Source of the DNA: Polytrichum commune
Taxonomy: Eukaryota; Streptophyta; Polytrichopsida; Polytrichales; Polytrichaceae
Direction: 5' to 3'
Assembly (NCBI GenBank): GCA_950295325.1
Contig: OX485805.1
Location: forward strand, 31,111,501 to 31,175,500
Length of the DNA: 64,000 nucleotides
Below the pieces are notes generated by a model. It made no database searches. It worked only from the letters and a program-made list of their open reading frames with translations, and was not told the origin of the DNA. The translations under genes were made by a program, and so were the position numbers. Below are positions 47,170 to 57,212 of the stretch, one piece after another; positions within the stretch are counted from its first letter, which is position 1; each line of letters opens with the position of its first letter.

Positions 47170-50100
47170 CTAGCCTACTTCTACATCTAGAAAAAATTGA
47201 AGAGACGGGCCGCCGTGATGAAGACTTCGTTGCAAAGCCGGGGGTAGGTGGACGAACGAATGGTCGCTGGGGGTGACGAAGGGCGCGAGTGCCGGGGGGG
47301 GCCTAAGTTCGTCCTAGCTAGGGGACACGACCAAGGCAAGAAGTCAAAGACCCAGGAAGTTTGGGTCGGCCGACCCAAACTGAGTGGGGTCAGTGCATTA
47401 CCTCGCCTTGGTCGTGCCTTGACGACGTTGATGCCGGCATCGCGTGCGCTGCCCCACCTCTGTCACCGCCGCCTCCGACGACGCCGTCAGCCGCAACCTG
47501 CTCCTGCAAAGGCTGACTGTCAGGCCTTTGTCCCAACCCAACCTCCGCATGCGCATCATGCATTGGTTCATCGACTGGGTTAGGAGTAGAGGTATCACCA
47601 GGCCCTTGCGGGCCTTCAACATCTAGCATAGGCTCGTCGACCGGGGTCTGATGGGGGACGGGGTTTGGGTCGGCCGACCCAAACCCTGCTGCTTGGCGAG
47701 GGTCGCTCTGCGACGCTGCAACGTCGGCACTGTTTGGGTCGGACGACCCAAACATGTGGGGGTCGTCCCGCTGGTGGTGTGGGGGCAAGAGGATGGGAGG
47801 CCGGAGCGGGGGGGGGGTGCCAACGAGCTGGACGCTCCGGGGACGCGCCAAAGGTTTGGATCATCCACCTGCTGCACAGGCGCGTAAGGACGGGCGTGCG
47901 GCTGCAGCAAATCCGCGAAGCTGAAGGAATGCTCCAACGCCGGCCGCGGGCGGATATCCTGTGGAGGGAAGCCTGCGGGCAAGTGAGGGAATGAACTCGG
48001 GGGAGCCATCACCAATCCCTGCGCCAGCATGCCCTGGATCACTTGCGTGATGAGGTCCGCTTGGGACGGAGTTTGGGACATCGCCCTTTGCCGCTCCTGC
48101 TCCAACAGGAGAGCCCTCAACTCCGCGACTTCGTTGCGGACAGAGGGTTCCTCGGCGGCAGCCCTCTGCAGTCGCACACGCTGCTCCTCGTCTCGGAGCA
48201 TTTTTGCGTTCGCCTCCTCCACGGTGAGGACCTCCGGTTTCACCCTCACATTCCCGGCGAACGCTCTGGGGGAGGCAGGATCAGACCTCAGCTTCTTGGC
48301 GAGTTCCATGTCGTCCTCGTCCTCGGAGCTTATTGCGATCGTCTCCTCCACCGCATAGTCCCCGTACAGCTTCTTCCCCTTCATCCTTCTACGCTCCCTG
48401 AAGGTGGCCGTCGCGTCCCTCGAGTACATATCCTTGGCGTCGTCCACCGTCAACGCGGGCACCAGCCTGCTCTGCGGCGTGGCAGGCCGCATGGCCTTCT
48501 TCCGCTGAGGGGCCTCGGATTCTTGAGTGAATCCTGTTGCCCCTTCCTCCACCTCCCCCTCCACTTTCTCTGCTTCCTCCTCCGCCTCCTCCTCGTCTTC
48601 CTCCCCCTCCTCCCCAACCCTGCCACCTGCTCCCATAGACGGATTGCCCGGATGCAACCCGATGAGCGGCTCTGGCAATTGAACGGGGGGCCGCATGGCG
48701 AATTCACCCGGGTTGATTCGCCTCGCAATATCCAAAGGATTCTCGCCCCCCTCGACGATCTCTTCGACGTAGGATCCGGGTATCCAGTCGAGGATGTCCA
48801 TTCTCTTGGCCAGCGCCTTTTGGGTCCTGTAGAATTGAACATCGGCATCCTCTACATAGGAGTAGATGTTCAACCCAGACATCTGCACAATCAAAATCAA
48901 TACTATTAGTAACACCAAATGAACATATAATGGAAAATGACTTCCAAACAAAATAAGAATAGTTAGTTTGGGTCGCTCGACCCAAACTATGCATGGCCCT
49001 AGTTTGGGTCGCTCGACCCAAACTATGCATGGCCCTAGTTTGGGTCGAGCGACCCAAACTGTGCATGCCCCTAGTTTGGGTCGTTCGACCCAAACCGAAC
49101 GTATAGGGACTTCTGGGTTTTCTGCTTACCATGGCTGCAAAAATCGGTTTGGACCCCCCGAAAACGTTGAAGATGCAGTCCCCTCTCTTCGTGAGGGTCC
49201 TCATCATCCGCAGGTAGAACTCCATGCGCAGCTCATCCGCGGGGTAGTTGGCGTACTTCGCCTCGTCATATAAGCTCATGCTGGTACCCAACCCTTCTTG
49301 GACTTGGAAGAGCTTTTCCATCCTGGCTATGGGATGGTTTGGCACCTTAAGCAGCTCAGCTTTGTACACGAAGTACAAACACAGCACGTTGACGATCTTC
49401 GTCTTCTTGTCTTTCAGCGTGCTGTACGCCCCCTCCGCCGGTGCAGCAACGTAGTGAGATTTCGAGACGGCATACTCCGGCTGCAATTTGCGCACGATCT
49501 CGTAAACCTGCTCTGCCCTTCTGTCCTCGACAATCCAGAGCCAGACGTCGACCTCCCTGAATTTGGGGCTGGCGTAGTCCACGAACTTCGACAAGAAAGG
49601 ATCGTAAAAAGGGGTGCTCATAGTCCCCTCGAATGAGGCTCCAGGGATGTTCCTGAAGTCTATCATTCCGAAGGCGAAGCGGTCCCCGGCTCTAGTCCTG
49701 ATCGCCTTCCTTGACTCAGAACCCGGCCAACCCTGGATCCTGAGAGGTTCGATAGTGACCATGTTGAATTGCGCATCGCCTTCGAAACTGACGATCTTCT
49801 TCTCCTTTATGAAGTTGGAGAAGGCCCGCACTGAGTGTTCGGGAAGCGCCCGGTTCCTCCCCCCCTTCACGAGCTTGGATCTGAGGAAGTCGTCTCCCGC
49901 CTCCCTCATGAGTGCCGCCATGGACGCACTGGTAAACTTATATTCGGCTTTGAAGGCCCTCCAGTGCGCCTCGTCGACCTCTCCGTCCACGATGAGCTTC
50001 TTCTCTGGCACAAGCTTGTGCAGCTCCTGGACGATGGTCGTCTTCTTCTTCCTGTTCTCCGTCCATTCCTTCATTGTGTAGCATGAAGGGACGAAGATCT

Positions 50101-52050
50101 TGGGTTTGGTGAAGACGATCTTAGGGTGGACCCAGCATCTCTTCGCCGTCGTCTCCACGTGTAGGATGTGGGACGCCGCTTTTCCCATCTCTGTCTCGGA
50201 GAGACCTTGAAGCGCTCTGAAGAACTCCCTCACCAGAGGCTTCATTTGCTTGAAGCGCGTAGTCTGGTTGAAGAGCATGCCGGTGTCGGGGTCCATGAGG
50301 TCCCCCGTCTCGTGTTTTTCAAAAACACTCTTCCATCTTGCCCATACGGAATCGGACGCTGTGATCAAATAGATTTCTCCTCTCAGCTCGTTATACTTTT
50401 TCTGCTTGTGGCTAGCATTGTCGATCGAGGAGAATTTATTGATCATTTGATATTTGAAGTCCTGCACAGGAAGACATTAGCACATGTTAGACAACACATA
50501 ATGGAAAAACAAATGCAACAGCAGTTTGGGTCGAACGACCCAAACTATGAACCTGGCGAAAACATCTTAACAATTTCAGAGTTTGGGTCGACCGACCCAA
50601 ACTATGAACCTGGGGACAATATCAAAATAATTTCAGAGTTTGGGTCGACCGACCCAAACTATCAACCTGGCGATGACAACAAAACAATGTAGGAGTTTGG
50701 GTCGATCGACCCAAACATACTCACCTCCCATTTGGGGTTCTTGTCTTTAGCATTCTCCCTTTTCTTGGGAGGCCTTCCATAAAACTCCCACACCTCCCTC
50801 GAGGCCATGATGTTTCTGATCCACGATGCCTGATAGGCCCTCTTTTTGTTCCCCATGTTGAAGAACCTGGAGATGTCGCTGAGGACCGTTTCGTTGTCCG
50901 ACCAAACCACCAAAGCCTTCCAAACTTTTAGCTTCTCCTTCTGGTTGTTCGGGTCGTCCCACTCGGTCATCAGCTGGATTTTTTTCGAGGCCTCCACACT
51001 GTGCTGCCCGTCAATCAGCCAGAAGTCTCCTTTAGAGATTGCCGGCCACATCTCAGGCGTCGGCATTCTTTTCAGCCCTTGTGGCATGACAACAATTGTC
51101 TGCCTGTCGTCCTTGAACTGCCCGCCCAAGATTTGAGCGACCATCCAGTCGACGTAGGCGTCCTCCTTGGCTCGGACGCACTTCTCTGGTGGCGCAAGGT
51201 GGCACTGCGCAATGTTGACCTCGAATTTGAAGTCCCTGCCCATGAAGAAGCAGTGCAGGCATTTTGTCTCGAAGTTGTTGTTTATTTTTTGTATTTCGCC
51301 TGCATCCACCTCTTGGCCAGGCTTCGGCATCCGGAGCTCCGGGGAAACAGGCTCGTCAGTCATCCCCGATGACTCTCTTCCCCTCTTGGAAGGGGTCGTC
51401 TGACGGCTTCCTGATGGCGTTGGCGTCTCGCTGTCAGCCGGCGTTGTTGTAGTGCTCGTCCGTCTCGAGTCTGCAGGGACCGCCCGCGGTTTCCTCACAG
51501 TTTGTGGTCTTGAGGACCCTGCGCCTTCTTCCGTCGTTGCCTTCCGCCTCACAGGCTGCTGCGTCTTGGGTTTGCTTTGCAGCGCCTTGTTGAGAACCGT
51601 GATAGCCTGTTTTAACTTCGTGAACCTGCTCGCAACCTTCGTGTTCGTTACACTACCATCTATGAATATGGCCTCTGGTTTTATGGTTTCAGGGTCGACG
51701 CAAGTCTCCTTGGCGTACAGGGGGTCGAAGGGCTCGGAGAACTGGTGCATGAACATGTGGACGTTCTGCACGGCGGAGTTCTCCAGTATCACGTCTACGT
51801 AGTCCCCGAGAGACTGGACGGACGCAACCTCCCATCCCGTCAGCGTTGCCCAGGTGTGCTGCTCGTGGGTCCCCACCTTCACCACGAATAGCAGCTTGAA
51901 CATGGATGCCTTCACCACCTGAACGGACCATGCCAAAACGACGCCATCTTTTGGGACGTAAGAATCGTCCTGTGGAGTTTCATACTCCTGCCAAAGGTGG
52001 TCTGGCGCGAGCATGAACCACCTTTCACCTGGTCTCTTTTTAGGGGCCAT
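47170..52050 (-). CDS. ParB-like / DNA-methyltransferase-like fusion protein (four coding exons)
   Basis: Exons are 52050-50725 (442 codons), 50461-49130 (444), 48882-47402 and 47313-47170 (47 plus stop). All junctions are GT..AG and phase 0, for about 1427 residues. The start ATG directly follows TTGGATTGCAG; a donor CAAG|GTAAGC at 52978 implies a 5'-untranslated first exon. About residue 315-360 has IVVMPQG..FWLIDGQHSVEA, like the GxxR core of the ParB/sulfiredoxin fold. Exon 2 ends GDCIFNVFGGSKPIFAAM and exon 3 opens MSGLNIYSYVEDADVQFY, matching the SAM-binding motif I to acidic loop of N4/N6 DNA methylases. The usual PPY motif is absent (GMIDFRN near 705). The tail has a Glu-rich run and a coiled coil. 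Exon 3 is 1481 nt, one short of in-frame; the likely slip is the G10 run at 47808-47817. Coding status is firm; domain names are by motif. Confidence 0.7.
47359..47380. repeat. Palindrome copy (centre GC) in the last intron
   Basis: Arms GTTTGGGTCG and CGACCCAAAC flank two central bases. It lies in the intron between the third and last coding exons of the ParB-like gene, 22 bases before the donor. Confidence 0.9.
47663..47753. repeat. Two palindrome copies inside an exon (47663-47684 and 47732-47753)
   Basis: Perfect 10-bp arms with centres GC and GA, 69 bp apart, in the third coding exon of the ParB-like gene. In the frame that reaches the splice donor they read FGSADPN and FGSSDPN. Confidence 0.9.
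48966..49095. repeat. 36-bp tandem array of the palindrome (4 copies) in an intron
   Basis: Copies start at 48966, 49002, 49038 and 49074 with centres CT, CT, AG and TT. The spacer is a 14-bp TATGCATGGCCCTA variant. It fills about half of the intron between the second and third coding exons. Confidence 0.95.
50524..50716. repeat. 57-bp tandem array of the palindrome (4 copies) in an intron
   Basis: Copies start at 50524, 50581, 50638 and 50695 with centres AA, AC, AC and AT. Spacers are TATGAACCTGGCGA..-type and unrelated to those of the 36-bp array. It fills the intron between the first and second coding exons. Confidence 0.95.
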
Positions 52051-52077
52051 CTGCAATCCAAGAAATCGAAACTGTGA

Positions 52078-52858
52078 GTTTCGGTCGATCGACCCAAAGT
52101 ATTGCAATGTGCATTTAACATTTGGAGGATTGACCCAAACATTTACTTAATTTTCAAAGTCGTTTTAAAAGATCTTTTAGATTTTAAAGTGTGGTTTAGG
52201 TGGTCACCCTGTAATGTTTGGGTCGAGCGACCCAAACATGATGAGGCTGCAAATTTAGGTATCTCAACACATTCATTTCAGACTGCAATGTTTGGGTCGA
52301 ACGACCCACACAATTACTTAATTTTGGAAGTTCTTTTATATTTTACAATGTGGTTTAGTTCTTCTCCCTGTAATGTTTGGGTCGAGCGACCCAAATATGT
52401 TAGGCTGCAAATTTAGGTAGCTCAACCCATTCATTTCAGACTGCAATGTTTGGGTCGAACGACCCAAACATTCACTTAATTTTCAAAGTTCTTTTATATT
52501 TTACAATGTGGTTTAGTTCTTCTCCCTGTAATGTTTGGGTCGAGCGACCCAAACATGTTAGGCTGCAAATTTAGGTACCTCAACCCAGTCATTTCAGTCT
52601 GCAATGTTTGGGTCGAACGACCCAAACATTTACTTAATTTTTGAAGTTCTTTTATATTTTACAATGTGGTTTAGTTCTTCTCCCTGTAATGTTTGGGTCG
52701 AGCGACCCAAACATAATGAGGCTCCAATGTTTGGGTCGCTCGACCCAAACAAGAGGCTGCAATGTTTGGGTCGAACGACCCAAACATTTAGTTCATTTTA
52801 GGCTGCAATTCAAATATTTATTATATTTTAATATGAGTTTGGGTCGTCTCCCCAAACT
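52078..52858. repeat. Palindrome array with 158-bp higher-order period, in the 5' intron
   Basis: Copies start at 52216, 52290, 52375, 52448, 52533, 52606, 52691, 52729 and 52764, with degenerate ones at 52078 and 52837. Centres alternate AG and AA in a two-copy unit of 158-159 bp, with one extra CT copy at 52729. The whole array lies between the inferred 5' leader donor (52978) and the ATG exon of the ParB-like gene. Confidence 0.92.
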
Positions 52859-52978
52859 ACTGTGTTTCCAGATGCATGTTTAATGCTTGGGCAACATATA
52901 CAATGCTTATGCATTGTATATGTAACAGGAACCTAAAGGGAATGATGCAAATTGTGTGCACTGATGCAAATTGCTTAC

Positions 52979-53638
52979 CTTGTCTTTCAAACTCTTGAAA
53001 GCTGCTCTCACAATCTGCTTCTTACAACCAGACTCAGAAACTCTGTTGTGGCACTAAAGAACAACTCTCACAAAGATCTCAGAAACACAATGAATCTCTC
53101 AAGCACCCTAAAACTTTCTCACAAACCCCCTGATTCTTGCAAACTCAGGCCTAATTTGAAAGACCTCTACATTTCTATCACACTCGACCGTGCTCACTTC
53201 TACTCAACCTAAAATCACTCCATGCATGAATTTTACAAAACAAGTAAGGAGTTCAACACAATAAACCGCTCCGAACTCACTCAAAGCTAACACTCTGGAC
53301 CAAGAAGAGAGAATAAGAAGAGGAAGACAATAACACGAGGAATAGAATGAGAGAAGAGGAGGAGAAGCATCAGAGAGGAGGAGAGGAATGAAGGAGAAAG
53401 AAGAATGAAGGGAAGCGGCGCGACCAAGACAAAAGCAAAAGGTGCGAGAGGAAGCGCTTGGCGCGGCGCTATGGAAAGCGGCGGCGGCGTTTCCAAGAGC
53501 GGCGCTTGGCGCGGAGGAAGAGAGGAAGAAAAAGAGAGAAAGAAAAAAGAGGAGGGGAGAGAAGGAGAGAGCGGAAGGGGTCACCCTAAACCCTCGAATC
53601 CGGGCCATTAGATTGCGCCGGGCCCATCAACGGCTCAG
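52979..53638 (-). other. Probable 5' leader and promoter region of the ParB-like gene
   Basis: On the minus strand the sequence ends in GACAAG|GTAAGC, a strong splice donor. Upstream is CT/GA-rich sequence typical of plant leaders, with GC-rich GGCGCGGCG boxes at about 53416-53520. The in-frame sequence before the donor has a stop and no ATG, consistent with untranslated exon 1. Open frames here on both strands are compositional. Confidence 0.45.
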
Positions 53639-53707
53639 AAGCCTCGCGGGCCAACACCTTGCCAGGTGTCGACACCTCCTTGGTTTAGGTGGTTGCCCGC
53701 GAGGCTT
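53639..53707. repeat. GC-rich stem-loop with an inner palindrome
   Basis: AAGCCTCGCGGGC at 53639-53651 pairs with GCCCGCGAGGCTT at 53695-53707, and adjacent AAC/GTT extend the stem. The loop contains AGGTGTCGACACCT, a perfect 14-bp palindrome. It differs in sequence from the GTTTGGGTCG palindrome family nearby. Confidence 0.6.
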
Positions 53708-54360
53708 GTGGTGTTGACACCTGCCACCCTAGGGAGATTGCCTTCCTGGTTGTCCTTGCCCCTAGGTGCGGGACATAGGAGGGCCGGCGCCTCTCTTGGC
53801 CGCCCGGCCCCGGCCTTCTAACCCGCTATTCATTAGCGGCAATTCAATACCAGTCAAAAACCTACGTGGACTAAGGTATTCCACAAAATTAACACCATCA
53901 CCAACTCATATTTTAATGGTGTTCAATTGAATGATCACCCGTTGGAATTGATAACATCGTTGAATGTAGCCATTATCGTTTTGGTGTATGAATAATGTAA
54001 TTTATGGAATCATATGAGAGTGTTACAAAGTCTAAGAGGAGTAAGTCATAATTATATTGCAATCCACAAAGGCAATTACACGGTGCAATAATATAAATAT
54101 GGTAACCATTCAAATGGTTAACAGTTTAGGATTATGTATTGTAATTTATATGATGGTTGTTGGTAGAGGACAATGCTCTAGTCTATAATGGATACCCTAA
54201 CAAGTAGCATTAGAGTGAACATTAATATATGTACTTAGAAGTTCACATTTGAAGTACATGGGAGAAACAAATGATTACAAATGTATCTACTGCAACCCCA
54301 TGGAGTTCACATATCATATGAAGTCATTTAAACATTCAGTTTGATGTTTGATGATGCCTG

Positions 54361-54392
54361 AACCCTAAACCCTAAACCCTAAACCCTAAACC
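54361..54392 (+). repeat. Interstitial telomere-type repeat (CCCTAAA, about 4.5 units)
   Basis: Perfect CCCTAAA units, then a variant CCTTAAA. This is the complement of the plant TTTAGGG telomere motif. Single short tract in unique AT-rich DNA, so interstitial, not a chromosome end. Confidence 0.9.
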
Positions 54393-55199
54393 TTAAACAA
54401 CACAAACCATAACTGGATGGCACATAGGTCAAATGACATGGGCCTTGGTGCTTGTAGTTTCCAATACAAATGTATATTGTCATCACAACATCCTAATTCA
54501 CAAACGTGAAAGATGGATGTGTGGTTTTTCACGAATGAACGCACTAAAGGAAATAAACGATATTGTGCTCACAAGTAGGTGATACAATATTAACCTATAA
54601 CCTTGTCACCTGGTAAGAAAAGCATAAGAACTAGATTATAATGGATAGGATGTTGTTCATGTTAACATGTTATTTGGAATAGTGAAATATTATATATTAA
54701 TTTAAAGTAGATTTCATGTTGTGAATGATATGAGGACATACCTTTTGAACTTTGCATGTTTTGCTCACACACATTGGTAGAGTTCAAGGGACTTCACGAT
54801 AGGTTCAAACATCCTTGGAAGATTGAACGTGCCAAATGTCATTTGTGGTTTAGGGTTCCATTAATGACTTCCACATAGGTACTAGGTTATTGTCACACTT
54901 GGAGTCTTGAGGATGAAGCAATATTGGGTGCACACATTACAACACAACATATGTTCTTTTAATTAGCAGAAATTGAAAGTTGGCCAAATTATTCAAGTTT
55001 GTCATGGCATTAATTATTTGTTTTCAAAATATAAGTCCTCATGTGAGAGTCTAAATAATAGCATTAACTATTATATTTAGTGACTTTTAGTATATGAAGT
55101 TTTATAATACATGCACATCTTTTGTCAATATATTGTTTGAAATATACCATAATGTTTGACTACAAGTAGAGTAAAACCCCTTAATAGATATAATCTTAC

Positions 55200-55530
55200 A
55201 TATTGTCATAGGGTTATTGGTATTTAGTGTATGCGTTCATATGTAGTGTATCAAAACCTTTATATCCTTTTTAGTTATATGATAGTTAGTGTTTGATACA
55301 CTTAAAACGAACGCATACACTTCCCATTACTAACCCTATGAGAGTAAGTAACATTAAATGTAAACTCAAACACTAAATATCCACTATGGTGATATATGGA
55401 AGTTACATATAGGGATTTAGTATTAGTAAGGATGTGAGAAAAATATACAACAATGATAAAAGGAGAAAGGAGATGGCAATAGGGAAGGTGGTGGTGTATT
55501 CATGTATAAAACTAATTATGAAAGAGTTGA
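55200..55530 (-). repeat. Inverted copy of the dispersed repeat at 30640-30930
   Basis: Read on the minus strand it shares GATATTTAGTGTTTGAGTTT, ACATTTAATGTTACTTACT and the preceding CCTTACTAATACTAAATCC with the copy at 30.6-30.9 kb, with many point differences. Confidence 0.5.
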
Positions 55531-55908
55531 AGAATAGTGTTGACCAAGTTAGGGTGGTAACAACTTTAAATATATGTTGAATTATTCATTTGGTGGTTGG
55601 GGCAACGAAGAGCCAAGCTAAATATACATTCTCTATTATTGACAAGAAGCGGGAAATTGAGTCAGAAGGTTTGAATTAACATCCAAAGGAGACCAGGTGG
55701 GAAAGGCATCCAAAGAGGATGCCCAAAGCGGAGGCGGGTAGTATAAAGAGCCCAACCCCCCCAAATGCTGGTTCTTTCTTTCATGTCCCAATCCTGAGAT
55801 TGCTGCAAGCTCTCTAAGTTGGAGCTGTAATACACGGTTTGTATACGCTTCCATTCATGAGCAGCTAATTACAACAAGCATCTATGAGTTCAGTTGTCCC
55901 AAATAGGT

Positions 55909-55917
55909 TATAAATAG
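55909..55917 (+). promoter_or_regulatory. Candidate TATA box before the 78-bp array
   Basis: TATAAATAG, a full consensus match, 46 bp before the first palindrome of the array and 1.3 kb before the ATG at 57213. If used, transcription would begin near 55940 and the whole array would be in the leader or first intron of the DUF7869-type gene. Confidence 0.4.
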
Positions 55918-55962
55918 ATTAATAGAGCATCACCCGAATAAATAGGCGGATTTTGCGGAATT

Positions 55963-57017
55963 GTTTGGGTCGGTCGACCCAAACCCAGCCTTACAGTGTG
56001 GGTGCTCTCTGTATTGAGCCAGAACCCATCCTGCCTCAAGGTTTGGGTCGATCGACCCAAACCCAGCCCTACAGTGTAGGTGCTCACTGTTGTGAGCCTG
56101 AACCCATCCTGCCTCATGGTTTGGGTCGATCGACCCAAACCCAGCCCTACAGTGTGGGTGCTCACTGTTGTGAGCCTGAACCCATCCTGCCTCATGGTTT
56201 GGGTCGGTCGACCCAAACCCAGCCTTACAGTGTGGGTGCTCTCTGTTGTGAGCCTGAACCCATCCTGCCTCATGGTTTGGGTCGATCGACCCAAACCCAG
56301 CCCTACAGTGTGGGTGCTCTCTGTTGTGAGCCTGAACCCATCCTGCCTCATGGTTTGGGTCGATCGACCCAAACCCAGCCCTACAGTGTGGGTGCTCACT
56401 GTTGTGAGCCTGAACTCATCCTGCCTCATGGTTTGGGTCGATCGACCCAAACCCAGCCCTACAGTGTGGGTGCTCACTGTTGTGAGCCTGAACCCATCCT
56501 GCCTCATGGTTTGGGTCGGTCGACCCAAACCCAGCCTTACAGTGTGGGTGCTCTTTGTTGTGAGCCTGAACCCATCCTGCCTCAAGGTTTGGGTCGATCG
56601 ACCCAAACCCAGCCCTACAGTGTGGGTGCTCATTGTTGTGAGCCTGAACCCATCCTGCCTCATGGTTTGGGTCGATCGACCCAAACCTAGCCCTACACTG
56701 TGGGTGCTCACTGTTGTGAGCCTGAACCCATCCTGCAAAAAGGTTTGGGTCGCTCGACCCAAACCCAGCCCTCTAAGTGTGGGTGCTCCCTGTCGTGACC
56801 CAAAACCCATTCTGCCAAAAGGTTTGGGTCGCTCGACCCAAACCCAGCCCCTAAGTGTGGATGCTGTCTGTAGTGAGCCTAAACCCATCCTGCCAGAAGG
56901 TTTGGGTCGCTCGACTCAAATCCAGCGCCTAAGTGTGGGTGCTCTCTGTATTGAGCCTGAACCCATCCTCCCAAAAGGTTTGGGTCGCTCGACCCAAACC
57001 CAGCCTCTAAGTGTGGT
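55963..57017. repeat. 78-bp minisatellite, 14 units, each with the palindrome
   Basis: Palindromes start at 55963, 56041, 56119, 56197, 56275, 56353, 56431, 56509, 56587, 56665, 56743, 56822, 56900 and 56978. The spacing is 78 bp except one of 79. Centres are AT or GT in the first ten and CT in the last four. The spacer reads CCAGCCCTACAGTGTGGGTG, then CTCACTGTTGTGAGCC and TGAACCCATCCTGCCT. Because 78 is a multiple of three and the unit has no stop in some frames, long artificial open frames arise on both strands. Confidence 0.97.
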
Positions 57018-57212
57018 TGGGATCTGGGTGCCGGTGTGGCCACTGGCCTTCCGAAACCTTTACAAGCCCAATGGCATAGCAGTCATATGAACTTGTATGA
57101 GCACTGAGTATTTGCAATTTTGTTTATATATGATGGTTTTTTTGTTCTTCGATTTGAACCTACAATTTTTGTGATTTTAAGACAATGTTCAATGTTCATG
57201 TGTGTAGGCAGA

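Larger units (their letters stand above)
53713..55908. other. Intergenic AT-rich DNA between the divergent genes
   Basis: Holds a short CCCTAAA tract (54361-54392) and a dispersed repeat at 55200-55530 that is the inverse of 30640-30930. No gene recognised. Confidence 0.5.

Noticed and set aside
48043-48909. 288-codon open frame on the plus strand
   Set aside because: It is opposite the splice-supported third exon of the ParB-like gene and reflects its GC-rich codon use.
53204-53717. Several overlapping frames on both strands
   Set aside because: Purine/pyrimidine-skewed leader sequence gives Ser/Leu/Phe-rich or Lys/Glu/Arg-rich low-complexity translations; the splice donor at 52978 indicates an untranslated exon.
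54361-54392. Chromosome end
   Set aside because: Only about 4.5 units, with unique and genic sequence on both sides.
55963-57017. CRISPR-like appearance (regular palindromic repeats)
   Set aside because: Spacers are near-identical to each other, the host is a eukaryote and there are no cas genes. It is a minisatellite.
55908-57090. Open frames of 245-336 codons on both strands across the 78-bp array
   Set aside because: They exist because the 78-bp unit is a multiple of three without stops. The same stretch is open on both strands, and the repeats vary in ways unrelated to codon position.
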